From: Alphaproteobacteria bacterium | GTDB lineage: Bacteria > Pseudomonadota > Alphaproteobacteria > CACIAM-22H2 | DNA length: 64,000 bases | NCBI GenBank assembly: GCA_016124335.1 | Contig: WGNX01000005.1 | Coordinates: 62,001 to 126,000 of the forward strand | Reading direction: 5' to 3' | In this document: positions 27,413 to 37,058 of the stretch, one piece after another | Position numbering within the stretch: the first letter of the stretch is position 1 | How the letters are laid out: the number at the start of each line of letters is the position of its first letter | Translations under genes and position numbers: made by a program | Notes under the pieces: generated by a model | Databases searched by the model: none | What the model saw: only the letters and a program-made list of their open reading frames with translations | Told to the model about the DNA's origin: nothing

Positions 27413-28306
27413 ATGAAGGGAATCGTCACCGTCCTCAACACGCCGTTCGCCAAGGACGGTCAGATCGACCTGTCCGCACTCGCCCGGCACACGCAGGTCT
27501 CGCTCGACGCGGGAGTGGCGGGTTTTCTCGTGCCTGCGCTCGCGGCGGAAGTCGGCAAGCTGGAACCCGACGAACGTGACGCGATGGTGCGCACCGTCGT
27601 GGAGACCGTGGCGGGCCGCGTGCCGGTCGTTGGCGGCGCGTCGGCGCCCACGCAGGTCGAACGCTGCCGGCACGGCGCAAGGCTCGCCGGACTCGGCTGC
27701 GACATCGTGCTCGTCAATCTCGGCTTTGAAAACCGCGCGCAATACGTCGCCGACATCGACGGGTTGGCGAAGGCAGCCGGCACGCCGGTGATGATCCAGG
27801 ACTGGGATGCCGCGGGAAGCGGCGTGCCGATCGACGCGATCCTCGAGGCGTTCGAGGCCGTGCCGGCGTTCCGCTATCTGAAGATCGAAACCGCGAACGC
27901 CGGGCACAAATACACGGCGCTGAAAAAGGCGACCGGCGGCAAGGCGCATGTGTCGGGCGGCTGGGCGGTCATGCAGCTTATCGAGGCACTCGACCGCGGC
28001 GTGGACGCGTTCATGCCGACCGCGTTCAACCTTGTCTATGTGCGCATTCTCGAGCTCTATTCGGCCGGCGACCGGCTCGGCGCCACGGCGCTTTTCCGTC
28101 GCCTGCTGCCGGTGCTCGCCTTCTCGAACCAGAATCTCGAAACGTCGATCCTGTTCTTCAAGCGCCTGCTCTGGCGCCAGGGCATCTATCCGACGCCTGA
28201 CTTGCGCGCACCCGCCGGCGCCTTCGACGAATACCAGCTTCGTATTGCCGACGACTTGATAGACCTCGTGCTCGCGCTCGAGGCCGAACTCGGCGCGCGG
28301 CGCTAG
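27413..28306 (+). CDS. Dihydrodipicolinate-synthase-family aldolase/lyase, divergent active site
   Basis: A 297-residue TIM-barrel of the DapA/NanA family. FRYLKIETANAG contains the expected Schiff-base lysine (Lys157). However, the loop that is normally GTTGE reads FLVPALAAE (38-46), and the catalytic Tyr of the PYYN motif is absent (VMIQDWDAAGSG, 126-137). It is therefore unlikely to be DapA; it may be a lyase or aldolase for another pyruvate-derived compound, or inactive. It is monocistronic, 51 bp after the preceding gene. Confidence 0.75.
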   Translation: MKGIVTVLNTPFAKDGQIDLSALARHTQVSLDAGVAGFLVPALAAEVGKLEPDERDAMVRTVVETVAGRVPVVGGASAPTQVERCRHGARLAGLGCDIVLVNLGFENRAQYVADIDGLAKAAGTPVMIQDWDAAGSGVPIDAILEAFEAVPAFRYLKIETANAGHKYTALKKATGGKAHVSGGWAVMQLIEALDRGVDAFMPTAFNLVYVRILELYSAGDRLGATALFRRLLPVLAFSNQNLETSILFFKRLLWRQGIYPTPDLRAPAGAFDEYQLRIADDLIDLVLALEAELGARR

Positions 28307-28309
28307 CGG

Positions 28310-28561
28310 TCAGCGCGCCGGATCGAGCTTCGCGGTTTCCGGAAGTTTCGCCGGCTTCGAGGCGACGATGTCGTCCTCCTCGCGTTCCGCGCGACAGCCG
28401 ACAAGGCCGTTGTTGAAGCCGCGCTTGGTCTGGCGCGAAAGTCCTTCGAGCTTTTCCACGCACGTACGCCGATCGGGGTAACACGCGAACTTGAGTTCGT
28501 CGGCCTTGTCCATCGCAAGCGCCACGATGGCCCATGCGCCGACCGCACAGGATATGCTCAT
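28310..28561 (-). CDS. Small four-cysteine hypothetical protein
   Basis: An 83-residue protein starting MSISCAVGAWAIVALAMDKADELKF, with Cys residues in FACYPDRRTCVEKLEGL and VGCRAEREED. The N-terminus is only weakly hydrophobic and is probably not a signal peptide. The ATG at 28561 has a good GGGGAG site. No family recognised. It follows the transglycosylase gene on the same strand by 34 bp and may be co-transcribed. Confidence 0.6.
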   Translation of the reverse strand: MSISCAVGAWAIVALAMDKADELKFACYPDRRTCVEKLEGLSRQTKRGFNNGLVGCRAEREEDDIVASKPAKLPETAKLDPAR

Positions 28562-28595
28562 GGTCGTCTCCCCTCGTTGCGGTGCGGGGCTGACG

Positions 28596-29519
28596 TCAGG
28601 TTCCGATGTCCGGGTTGAACACCTTTCCCGCACCAATGCGGCTTGTCCTGCCGCTATCACCGAACAGCGAATTCCCGCCGCGCAGCGAACCGACCAGCGG
28701 TTCGGCGAGCAGGGCCATCGCCATGATCGTTTCGGGCTTCAGCGAAGCCCCTTTCAATCCGAACTGGTTGGCGAGCATCTGGAGCTGCGGCGGCAGCTCG
28801 ACCGCGCGGCGCGGCGACATCTGCGGTGCGGCCGGCAGCTCGTCCGTCGTCGTCTGGTCGACGGCGGCGATCTCGCCCGTCATCTTCCTGGAAAAGAAAT
28901 CGTAGACCTGCGCCAGCGTGCGCGCGCGGCCCGACTGCGGATCGTAGAAGACGCCGCGGTTTGCCGCCGCGGCTTCCGGGAATTGCGCAGCCGCGATGCG
29001 CTGCGGGTCCTGCCGGTAGCTTGCAAGAAAGCGCGTGGCACCGTTGGCGCCAAGGAAGTGCGCGAGATAGAGATCGGTCGAGTTGATGCCCGAGCCGAGC
29101 GCGCTTTCGAGCTGCTCGTGGTTCGACTTCGCGAATTCCGCGGCCATGGCGCTTGCGGTCTTCGGATCGAAGCGCAGATCGAGGATCGAGCGGCGCATCG
29201 CCGGGTCGCGCACGCGCGGATTGCCGAAATCGTCGTCTTCGATCTGGGCGGCTGCCTGGGCGAGGCCGTATTTGGCGCCGTGCTGGCGCACGGTATTCAG
29301 CCACGTGCTTTCGATGAACTGATAAAGGCCCGAGGCCGACGACGTGCGCGCCTTGGCGCGCGGATCGAAACTCGATTCGGTCTGGGCCTTGGCAAGCATG
29401 TATTTGAAATCGACGCCGCTTTTCTGGCTGGCGTCGCGGATCGCGTCGAAAACCTCGCGCGAGACGCCGCGCGGCGCAGGGTCGATCTGGCCGGCAGTTC
29501 GGAACGGTCCGATGCTCAT
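28596..29519 (-). CDS. Lytic transglycosylase (SLT-domain) protein without a signal peptide
   Basis: A 307-residue protein. An SLT-like domain covers about 20-150: AQTESSFDPRAKA with the catalytic Glu (residue 48), SASGLYQFIESTWL (about 61-74) and YLAHFLG (about 150). Such enzymes cut murein glycan chains, often for insertion of flagella, pili or secretion systems; this one resembles the PleA-like alphaproteobacterial group. No N-terminal signal sequence is seen, so export may be atypical or the start uncertain. It lies 58 bp downstream of holA. Confidence 0.82.
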   Translation of the reverse strand: MSIGPFRTAGQIDPAPRGVSREVFDAIRDASQKSGVDFKYMLAKAQTESSFDPRAKARTSSASGLYQFIESTWLNTVRQHGAKYGLAQAAAQIEDDDFGNPRVRDPAMRRSILDLRFDPKTASAMAAEFAKSNHEQLESALGSGINSTDLYLAHFLGANGATRFLASYRQDPQRIAAAQFPEAAAANRGVFYDPQSGRARTLAQVYDFFSRKMTGEIAAVDQTTTDELPAAPQMSPRRAVELPPQLQMLANQFGLKGASLKPETIMAMALLAEPLVGSLRGGNSLFGDSGRTSRIGAGKVFNPDIGT

Positions 29520-29577
29520 GATTCCATGATGCTAGGCCCCGATTCGTAAATATTTTACTAAATTTGATTCCGAATCG

Positions 29578-30609
29578 CTATCGCCGTGCGGACTGGGACG
29601 CCATCTGGGCAAGCCCCATCAGGCAGCGATGGGTGACGAGTTCGGCCGGCATCCCGGTCGATTTACACTGTATTTCGGCCTCCAGCAGGCGTTCGAGGGC
29701 GAGCGAAAGGCGCGCCAACGGCCAGCGGGCGAGCTGCGACTTGAAGGGCGCTTTTTCCTTCCAGAAAACCGGCGGGCGAAGCCGCATCATCGCCGCGTCG
29801 GCGTCGAGCCCTTGCGACATGGCGCCTTGGGCCAACTGCAGGCGCTGGAAATGGCGCGCGATGGCGCGCAGCACCATGATCGGGCTGTCGCCTTCGCTGG
29901 CAAGGCGCGCGAAAGCGCGATCGAGTGCGGCGAAGTCCCCGCCGGCCGTGGCGCGGGTCAGGTCGTCGAGATCGATATCGGCCGAATCGCCGATGACCGC
30001 TTCGCAATCCTCCACGCGCGCGCGCTTGGCCTTGCCCACATACAGCGACAGTTTCTCGATCTCGCTGCGGGTGATCGCGCGATCGCCGCCCAGACGCATC
30101 GCAAGCCACTCGAGCGTATCCGGATCGGCGGAGATCCCGTTGGCCGCAAGGCTGTCGGCGATCGTGCGCGCCAGATCGGCGCCCTCGTCGCGATAGCAGG
30201 CGATCGCGGCCGCGTTGTCGGCCCCCTCGCACAGCTTGCGCAGCGCCGATTTGCCGTCAAGCTCGCCCGCCTCGATGACGACGAGCCCGTCGCCCTTGGG
30301 ATCGTCGAGCAGGTTGCGCAGTGCTGCCGCGGTCTCGTTGCCTGCCCCACGCACGCGCACAAGCCGCCGGCCACCCATCATCGAGATCGCGGCGGCTTCG
30401 TCGGAAAGGCGCGCAGGGTCGTCCTTCAGCGTCTCGGGCGACAGGTCGGCCACGCGGAACGGATCGGCGAGATCCTCGACGACCGTGCGCGCGACGGTTT
30501 CCGCACGCTCGCGCACGAGACCCGAATCGGGCCCGTAGAACAGCACGGCGCGTGCGGCCGGGTCCGGGCGTTTCAGGAAACCGGGAATGGAACGGCCGTC
30601 GATCTTCAT
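29578..30609 (-). CDS. holA: DNA polymerase III delta subunit
   Basis: A 343-residue clamp-loader subunit. It starts MKIDGRSIPGFLKRPDPAARAVLFYGPDSGLVRERA, and shows the HolA lineage pattern of an AAA+-like N-terminal fold without a functional P-loop, a GGRRLVRVRGA segment (about 79) and FWKEKAPFKSQLARW (about 285). It is needed to load the beta clamp. In relatives it is near leuS and lptE. Here a plus-strand methyltransferase lies between holA and leuS and lptE is not seen. Confidence 0.88.
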   Translation of the reverse strand: MKIDGRSIPGFLKRPDPAARAVLFYGPDSGLVRERAETVARTVVEDLADPFRVADLSPETLKDDPARLSDEAAAISMMGGRRLVRVRGAGNETAAALRNLLDDPKGDGLVVIEAGELDGKSALRKLCEGADNAAAIACYRDEGADLARTIADSLAANGISADPDTLEWLAMRLGGDRAITRSEIEKLSLYVGKAKRARVEDCEAVIGDSADIDLDDLTRATAGGDFAALDRAFARLASEGDSPIMVLRAIARHFQRLQLAQGAMSQGLDADAAMMRLRPPVFWKEKAPFKSQLARWPLARLSLALERLLEAEIQCKSTGMPAELVTHRCLMGLAQMASQSARR

Positions 30610-30645
30610 GGCGCCGATCCTAGCAGTTTGATATGCACGCGCGCG

Positions 30646-32253
30646 ATGGCCCAGAACATCGACACGGCACTGAACGAGGCGCGCCGCCTGCACGCCAGGC
30701 GCGACTATGACGGCGCGCTCGGCGCGTATGCCGCCATCCTTGCGGCCGACCCTTCGCGCCTGGACGCACTCGATCCGCTCGTCGCGATCCTCGAGATGGC
30801 GCGCACGCCCGCCTTCCATCCGCGGCTGGCCGCCCTCATCGAATCCGCCTTGGCCCTTCCCGGTGCCAATACCGAGGCGTTGACGCAGAGTGCGACGCAC
30901 CAGCTCGCCCTCAAATACCGGATGGCCGATCCGCAGCAGGCGCCCGCGCGCGACCTCCTGTTGGCGATGGCCCGCGACGGGCTGATGCTTTCGACGCTTT
31001 CGAATTGCATCGTGCGCGACACCACGTTCGAATCGTTCATGTGTCGCGTGCGGCGCGCGCTCTGCGTGAAGGACGCCCCGGTCGCGTTCCGGCCGCTTGT
31101 CCTCGCCCTCGCCCGGCAGGCGGACAACAACGAATATCTTTGGCCGCAGGACGAACAGGATGCCGCCGCCCTCGGCGCGCTTGGCGACGACGCCTACGCC
31201 GTCGCGTGCCGGGCGATGTATTCGCGCGTGGACGCTGGCGCCAGCACCGATCCCGATCTTGCGCAGTTCGTCGCGATCCTGACCGGCCTGCGCGAGAAAG
31301 TGCGCGCGGCCGAGACGCGAATTCCCGCACTTGCCCCGCTCGCCGACACCACGAGCCGCGAAGTCGGCGCGATGTACGAGGAAAACCCGTACCCGCGCTG
31401 GCTCAATCTCCGTCGCATCCAGCCCTTCGACATCCGCGCCGAACTTTCGCAGCGCTTCGCCTTCGCCGGCCCCTTCCCGGTCTTCGCGCAGCCGCTGCGC
31501 GTGCTGATGCCGGGTGCAGGTACCGGCCAGCACCCGCTGTCAGTTGCAGCGAACTATGCGAACGTGGAGGTCGAGGCGATCGACCTGTCGCTCGCCTCGC
31601 TCGCCTACGGCCTGACGATGGCCATGGAGCTGGGCATCGCGAACATCCATTTCGCGCAGGCCGACATTCTCGACCTGCCGAAACTGGGATCGAGCTGGGG
31701 CCACGCCGAATCGATCGGCGTGCTGCACCACATGGCCGACCCGAAGGCGGGCCTTGCCGCGATCTGCGAGGTCGTCGTGCCGGGCAGCTTCGTCCGGCTG
31801 GGTCTTTACGGCGAACACGCGCGCGCGGTCATCGTCGAAGCGCGCGATGCGATCACCAGGTACGGCTACAAGTCCGACCTGCCGGGCCTGCGCGCGTTTC
31901 GCGCCGACGTGATGGCCGGCAAGCTCGGCGAAAGGCTCAAGCGCGAGCTGCCGCAATGGGCCGACTTCCATTCGGCAAGCCTGCTGCGCGACCTGTGCTT
32001 CCACGTGATGGAGCATCGCTACGACATCGCGAAGCTGCGCGCCCTTCTGGCGGGCCTGCCGCTGCGCTTCCTCGGCTTCGATTTCAGCTTCGGCCATGCC
32101 GCCGCGCGCACCGAGGATGTGCCTGCGTTGCGCGCCTACGCGAAGAAGTTCCCGAAGGAGACGAGTTTCTCCGATCTGGCGGACTGGGAAGCCATCGAAC
32201 GCGCCGATCCGGCGCTGTTCGGCGGTTACCAGTTCTGGCTCGTCAGGACCTGA
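30646..32253 (+). CDS. SAM-dependent methyltransferase with N-terminal TPR-like repeats
   Basis: A 535-residue protein. Residues 1-75 form TPR-like helices (ARRLHARRDYDGALGAYAAILAADPSRLDAL). A class I methyltransferase domain follows with motif I LMPGAGTGQHPLSVA (about residue 288), an acidic strand end VEAIDLS, and GVLHHMADPKAG (about 362), the region common to bacterial methyltransferases acting on small molecules or cell-surface sugars. The substrate is not recognisable. I start at the ATG at 30646, 36 bp from the divergent holA start. It is convergent with leuS, stops 4 bp apart. Confidence 0.78.
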   Translation: MAQNIDTALNEARRLHARRDYDGALGAYAAILAADPSRLDALDPLVAILEMARTPAFHPRLAALIESALALPGANTEALTQSATHQLALKYRMADPQQAPARDLLLAMARDGLMLSTLSNCIVRDTTFESFMCRVRRALCVKDAPVAFRPLVLALARQADNNEYLWPQDEQDAAALGALGDDAYAVACRAMYSRVDAGASTDPDLAQFVAILTGLREKVRAAETRIPALAPLADTTSREVGAMYEENPYPRWLNLRRIQPFDIRAELSQRFAFAGPFPVFAQPLRVLMPGAGTGQHPLSVAANYANVEVEAIDLSLASLAYGLTMAMELGIANIHFAQADILDLPKLGSSWGHAESIGVLHHMADPKAGLAAICEVVVPGSFVRLGLYGEHARAVIVEARDAITRYGYKSDLPGLRAFRADVMAGKLGERLKRELPQWADFHSASLLRDLCFHVMEHRYDIAKLRALLAGLPLRFLGFDFSFGHAAARTEDVPALRAYAKKFPKETSFSDLADWEAIERADPALFGGYQFWLVRT

Positions 32254-32257
32254 CGGG

Positions 32258-34816
32258 TCAGACGACGATATTCACGATCTTGTTCGGCACGACGACGATC
32301 TTGCGCGCCGGCTTGCCGGCCATCGCCGTCTGCACGTTGGGCACCGCGAGTGCGGCATCCTTGGCGACCTGCTCGGCCGCGTCGCGCGCGATGGTGATCG
32401 TGCCGCGCAGCTTGCCGCCGACCTGAACGGCCAGCGTCACGCTCTCGTCGACCAGCAGGGCCGGATCGGCCTTCGGCCAGCTTTCGTGGCAAAGCATCGT
32501 CGCGTGGCCCAGCTCGGCCCACATCGCTTCGGCGATGTGCGGCACCATCGGCCCGACGAGCTTGACCAATGTCTCATAGCCCGTGCGGCGCACCCAGTCG
32601 GCGCCAGCGGCCTTCGCGTCGAGCTCGCCCAGCATGTTCGCAAGCGTCCGGATCTGCGCGACGGCGACGTTGAAGCGGAAGTTCTCGAGATTCTCGGAAA
32701 CCGACGCGATCGTCTTGTGGACCGCGCGCAGGACCGCATCGGCCTTCGCGTCGAGCGTCGTTGGCCGCGCGGCGTCCTTGGCCGCGAACGGCACGTCGGG
32801 CTCGGTCACGTCGCGCCAAAGGCGCTGGATGAAGCGGTAGGCGCCGTCCACGCCCGCCTCGCTCCATTCGAGATCGCGCTCGGGCGGACTGTCGGAAAGC
32901 ATGAAGAGGCGCGCGGTGTCCGCGCCGTATTCGTCGATGATGCGCGCGGGCGCCACGACGTTCTTCTTCGATTTCGACATGACCTCGCGCCGGCCCACCG
33001 TCACGGGCTTGCCCGTCGCTGTCTCGACGACGCTGCCGTCGTCCTTGCGCTCGATCTCCTCGGGATAAAGCCACTTGCCGTCCGCGCTCTTGTAGCTCTC
33101 GTGGCAGACCATGCCTTGGGTAAACAGGCCCGCGAACGGCTCGTCGATCTTCGCATGGCCCGTCTTCGTCATCGCGCGCATGAAGAAGCGCGAATAGAGC
33201 AGATGCAGGATCGCGTGCTCGACGCCGCCCACATACTGGTCGACCGGCAGCCAGTAATCGCCCGCCGATCGCGTGACGGGTTCGGCAGCGCGTGGCGAAC
33301 AGAAGCGCGCGAAGTACCACGAGGAATCGACGAACGTGTCGCACGTGTCGGTCTCGCGGCGCGCGGGCTTGCCGCATTTCGGGCAGCCGACATGCTTCCA
33401 GGTCGGGTGATGGTCGAGCGGGTTGCCCGGCTTCTCGAAGCTCACGTCGTCGGGCAGCTTCACCGGCAGTTCGCTGGCCGGCACCGGCACGACGCCGCAC
33501 GAACCGCAGTGGATGACGGGGATCGGGCAGCCCCAATAGCGCTGCCGGCTGATGAGCCAGTCGCGCAGGCGCCAGATCGTCGTCGACTCGCCGTTGCCGT
33601 CGGCCTTCAGCTTTTCGCCGACTTTCTTTTTCGCGGCCTCGACATCGAGCCCGTCGAGGAAGCCGGAATTGATGATCGTCCCGGGCCCGACATAAGGCTC
33701 GGCGCCGACCTTGAAGGCCTTGTCGCCGTCGGGCGAGACGACCGTGCGGATCGCCACGCCGTATTTGTTTGCGAAGTCGAAGTCGCGCTGGTCATGCGCG
33801 GGGCAGCCGAACAGCGCGCCGGTGCCGTAATCGACAAGCACGAAATTCGCGATCCAGACGGGCAGCTCGACATCGGGAAGGAACGGGTGCTTCGCCTTCA
33901 GGCCCGTATCGAAGCCTTTCTTTTCAAGCTGTTCGATGACGGCGGCCGATGTGCCGGCACGCTGGCACTCGGCCACGAATTCGGCGATCGCGGAATTGCC
34001 CTTGGCAAGCTCCGCCGACAGCGGATGGTCGGCCGACAGCGCCAGGAACGAAGCGCCGAACAGCGTGTCGGGCCGCGTCGTGAACACTTCGACGCGCTCG
34101 GTGCGGCCCTTGAGCGCGAAGCGCACATAGGCGCCCGACGACTTGCCGATCCAGTTGTCCTGCATCAGCCGGACCTTCTCCGGCCAGCGATCGAGCGTGC
34201 CGAGCGCGGCGAGCAGCTCCTCGGCATATTCGGTGATCTTGAAGAACCACTGCGAGAGCTTCTTCTTTTCGACAGGTGCGCCCGAGCGCCAGCCCTTGCC
34301 GTCGATCACCTGCTCGTTGGCAAGCACCGTCTGGTCGACGGGGTCCCAGTTGACGAAGGCTTCCTTGCGGTGGACGAGGCCCGCTTCGAAGAAATCGAGG
34401 AACAGCTTCTGCTGTGCCGCGTAATAGCCCGGATGGCAGGTGGCGAGTTCCTTCGACCAGTCGATCGACAGGCCCATGCGCTTCAGTTCGCCGCGCATGT
34501 TTGCGATGTTGTCGTAGGTCCACTTCGCAGGGTGGATCTTCATGTCGCGCGCGGCGTTTTCCGCGGGCAGGCCGAACGCGTCCCATCCCATCGGATGCAG
34601 CACGTTGAAACCGAGCGCGCGGCGATGGCGCGCGACGACGTCGCCCAGCGTGTAGTTGCGCACATGGCCCATGTGGATGCGCCCGGACGGATACGGGAAC
34701 ATCTCCAGGACGTAGTATTTGGGCCGCGAAGGATCGTCCTTCGCCTCGAAGACGCGCGCGTCGTCCCAGCGCTTCTGCCAGGTCGTTTCGGTTTCGCGGA
34801 AATTGTAGCGTGCCAT
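32258..34816 (-). CDS. leuS: Leucyl-tRNA synthetase
   Basis: An 852-residue class I synthetase. The HIGH signature appears as [11 protein letters not shown] (residues 41-51), the KMSKS motif as MSKSK (613-617). The CP1 editing domain includes [10 protein letters not shown] (about 246), and zinc-ligand-like Cys pairs occur in CGSCGVV and CPKCGKP. I chose the ATG at 34816 because [10 protein letters not shown] is the family start. The DUF3576 lipoprotein gene lies 89 bp upstream on the same strand. Confidence 0.96.
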   Translation of the reverse strand: MARYNFRETETTWQKRWDDARVFEAKDDPSRPKYYVLEMFPYPSGRIHMGHVRNYTLGDVVARHRRALGFNVLHPMGWDAFGLPAENAARDMKIHPAKWTYDNIANMRGELKRMGLSIDWSKELATCHPGYYAAQQKLFLDFFEAGLVHRKEAFVNWDPVDQTVLANEQVIDGKGWRSGAPVEKKKLSQWFFKITEYAEELLAALGTLDRWPEKVRLMQDNWIGKSSGAYVRFALKGRTERVEVFTTRPDTLFGASFLALSADHPLSAELAKGNSAIAEFVAECQRAGTSAAVIEQLEKKGFDTGLKAKHPFLPDVELPVWIANFVLVDYGTGALFGCPAHDQRDFDFANKYGVAIRTVVSPDGDKAFKVGAEPYVGPGTIINSGFLDGLDVEAAKKKVGEKLKADGNGESTTIWRLRDWLISRQRYWGCPIPVIHCGSCGVVPVPASELPVKLPDDVSFEKPGNPLDHHPTWKHVGCPKCGKPARRETDTCDTFVDSSWYFARFCSPRAAEPVTRSAGDYWLPVDQYVGGVEHAILHLLYSRFFMRAMTKTGHAKIDEPFAGLFTQGMVCHESYKSADGKWLYPEEIERKDDGSVVETATGKPVTVGRREVMSKSKKNVVAPARIIDEYGADTARLFMLSDSPPERDLEWSEAGVDGAYRFIQRLWRDVTEPDVPFAAKDAARPTTLDAKADAVLRAVHKTIASVSENLENFRFNVAVAQIRTLANMLGELDAKAAGADWVRRTGYETLVKLVGPMVPHIAEAMWAELGHATMLCHESWPKADPALLVDESVTLAVQVGGKLRGTITIARDAAEQVAKDAALAVPNVQTAMAGKPARKIVVVPNKIVNIVV

Positions 34817-34905
34817 AGATGTGACGGGCCTTCGCAAAAAGGGCCGCCATGAATAGGCGAAGCGACGGATTCTGTGAAGGGCGCTTGTCGCGTCCCGGCT
34901 TTGCG

Positions 34906-35445
34906 CTAGTTGCTGGCCTGCTGGCGGATCTGGCGCGCGCGCGTCAGGATCGCGTTCTCGACGTCGGTATTGGTGCGGCCTTCGACGGCGGCGTCGGCCC
35001 AATTGCCCGATACGTCGCGGCGTTGGCGAAACACGGCGACCTTGACGCCGTCGGCGCGAAGCTCGCGACCGAGAATGTAGATGTTGAGCTTGAAGCGTTC
35101 GTTGGGCGTTTCAGCCGGCGAGTACCAGTCGGTGATGATCACGCCGCCGAACGGATCGGCCGAAGCTACGGGCATGAAATTGATCGTATCGAGCGACGCG
35201 CGCCACAAAAGCGCGTTGACCCCGATGCCGCCGCCGCCCTGGTCGCCCTTCTTGGAGCCGCCGAAGAAGTTGAAACCACCTTCTTCGCTGAGCAGGCCGC
35301 GATTGTCGACCTGATCGCGCGGGGCATATTTGTTGTCCGTGCCGGGGACGATCGTCGGATAATTATCCTCAACCTTCATGCCGCTGCAGCCGACCGCGGC
35401 GCACGCGACAAGCGCGATGCCCAGAACCCTTGCTGCGTAGCCCAT
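34906..35445 (-). CDS. DUF3576 lipoprotein
   Basis: A 179-residue predicted lipoprotein. A signal peptide ending in the lipobox AVGC (about residues 17-20) is followed by a flexible glycine-rich stretch and a beta-rich domain ([36 protein letters not shown]). This matches DUF3576, a conserved alphaproteobacterial envelope protein usually upstream of leuS. The function is unknown. I start at the ATG at 35445, from which the signal peptide follows directly. Confidence 0.85.
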   Translation of the reverse strand: MGYAARVLGIALVACAAVGCSGMKVEDNYPTIVPGTDNKYAPRDQVDNRGLLSEEGGFNFFGGSKKGDQGGGGIGVNALLWRASLDTINFMPVASADPFGGVIITDWYSPAETPNERFKLNIYILGRELRADGVKVAVFRQRRDVSGNWADAAVEGRTNTDVENAILTRARQIRQQASN

Positions 35446-35754
35446 TGGATTGACCCTCAAAGCGTTGTCCGGCGCGGCTGATCCAGCCGCAGTCCCTGCG
35501 CTGGCCGGATATGTAGAAGATTCCAGGCCGGCAGGCAATGCGACCAATTATCCCGTTGATTTTTAATTAAAATCCGCCGCCTTGGTCGGCCTATCCTCCG
35601 GGCAGTCTGTGGCAAAGCTGCAACAGCCGAATTTCGAATTCCGGTGAAGGCCTTATTCGAGTTGACGGTTTACCGGGCCATAAGGGAAAAAGTCGGGAGC
35701 GGGCGGATCACGACCGCGGCGGCCGTTATCTGGCCTCAACATGGAGATTATCGA
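35446..35754. promoter_or_regulatory. Intergenic region between the DUF3576 lipoprotein gene and the porin gene
   Basis: A 309-bp spacer between divergent genes. It holds a 12-bp AT palindrome, TTTTAATTAAAA (35561-35572), and a TTGACG at 35662-35667 with no well-spaced -10 that I can defend. The porin start is preceded by a strong GGAGATT ribosome site (35743-35749). Promoters for both genes must lie here. Confidence 0.5.
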
Positions 35755-36993
35755 ATGAAGAAGCTTCTTCTTGGCACCTCGGCGCTCGTCGTCGCGGGCC
35801 TCGCCGCGGCCTCGGCCCCGGCGAGCGCTCAGACGCAGCCGTTCGGCTCGCCGAACTTTGCTGTCACGGTCGGCGGCTATGCGCGTCAGTATGTCACCTA
35901 TGTCGGCCAGGACAACCTCCCGGCGACGACCCGTTCGCACGGCTTCGACCAGACGTCGGACAACCGCCTGATCCTCACGTTCCGCGCGGCGGTGCCGAAC
36001 GGCATGTCGGCCGGTGCGGTGTGGCAGATCAACCCGAACGCCGGCAACACGGGCAACTCGATCACCCGTCGTATGTGGTCGTTCCTCGAAGGTTCGTTCG
36101 GTCAGGTCCAGTTGGGCGGTGCGGATAACGTCGCCGCGCAGGGCTCGGTTGGCGCTCCGGAAGCCTTCAATGGCGGCTTCATCGTTGGTGATAACAACGC
36201 GCTCGGCATCAACGTCGCCAAGCCGACCAGCGCCCAGTCGAACCAGGCTGGCAACCCGTCGACGGGTATGGATATCGACGGCATCTCGAACAAGATCGTT
36301 TACTGGACGCCGCGTTTCGAAGGCTTCCAGGCCGGCGTGAACTATACGCCGACGATGTCGTACTCTCAGGGTCTCGCCAACACGAACAACCAGTACCTCG
36401 ATGGCTGGGCGGGCAACATCAACTTCACCCGCACGTTCGGCGCGATCGGCGTGAAGGCCGCTGCCGGCTACGTCACGTTCGCGAAGCCGTCGGGCGTTGG
36501 CCTGACGACGGCGACGCAGAACAGCCTGAAGGATCCCTCGTCTTGGGACGCGGGCCTTGTGGTCTCGGTCGCTGGCTTCGACTTCGGCGGCAGCTACCAG
36601 AAGACGGACAACTGGCGCAGCATCGGTGCCGGTACGACGTGGAACACCCCGGCGGCAGTTGCCGATGGTCTCACGAACTTCAACGGCAACTCGTATGACC
36701 TCGGCATCGCCTACACGTTCGGCGCGGCGATGGTGTCGGTCAATTACACCGCTTCGCGCAACGACGGCTCGACCGTCACGAACGGTGTTGTCACGCAGCA
36801 GACGAACGGCAAGGACAAGATCGACATCGTCGGCGCGTCCGGCCGCTACACGCTCGCTCCGGGCGTGATGGCCAACCTCGGCGTGTTCTCGGCCAAGTAC
36901 AAGGAAGGCAACGGTCACACGACCTCCTTCTTCGGCTCGGCTGACCAGTCGCGCGCCAACGGCGTCGTGTCGGGTCTGACGCTGACGTTCTGA
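35755..36993 (+). CDS. Gram-negative porin (Rhodospirillales-type)
   Basis: A 412-residue outer-membrane protein. A signal peptide of about 25 residues (MKKLLLGTSALVVAGLAAASAPASA) is followed by amphipathic beta strands typical of trimeric general porins, and the protein ends in LTLTF with C-terminal Phe, the BAM-recognised signature. It would allow diffusion of small hydrophilic solutes. Codon choice is plainer than its neighbours (many GGT, GTC, AAC), suggesting high expression. A clear terminator follows at 37021. Confidence 0.88.
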   Translation: MKKLLLGTSALVVAGLAAASAPASAQTQPFGSPNFAVTVGGYARQYVTYVGQDNLPATTRSHGFDQTSDNRLILTFRAAVPNGMSAGAVWQINPNAGNTGNSITRRMWSFLEGSFGQVQLGGADNVAAQGSVGAPEAFNGGFIVGDNNALGINVAKPTSAQSNQAGNPSTGMDIDGISNKIVYWTPRFEGFQAGVNYTPTMSYSQGLANTNNQYLDGWAGNINFTRTFGAIGVKAAAGYVTFAKPSGVGLTTATQNSLKDPSSWDAGLVVSVAGFDFGGSYQKTDNWRSIGAGTTWNTPAAVADGLTNFNGNSYDLGIAYTFGAAMVSVNYTASRNDGSTVTNGVVTQQTNGKDKIDIVGASGRYTLAPGVMANLGVFSAKYKEGNGHTTSFFGSADQSRANGVVSGLTLTF

Positions 36994-37020
36994 TCGATCC
37001 TGAAGGGATTGGTTCGGGGA

Positions 37021-37050
37021 AGGGGCAGCGAAAGCTGCCCCTTTTCTTTT
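37021..37050 (+). terminator. Rho-independent terminator after the porin
   Basis: AGGGGCAGC-GAAA-GCTGCCCCT is a perfect 9-bp stem with a GNRA-like tetraloop, followed by TTTCTTTT. It lies 28 bp after the porin stop and just before yggS. Confidence 0.9.
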
Positions 37051-37058
37051 CGGCGAAG

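Noticed and set aside
29629-30645. Long plus-strand reading frame antisense to holA, joined to the methyltransferase
   Set aside because: It is a GC-driven shadow of holA; the methyltransferase begins at 30646.
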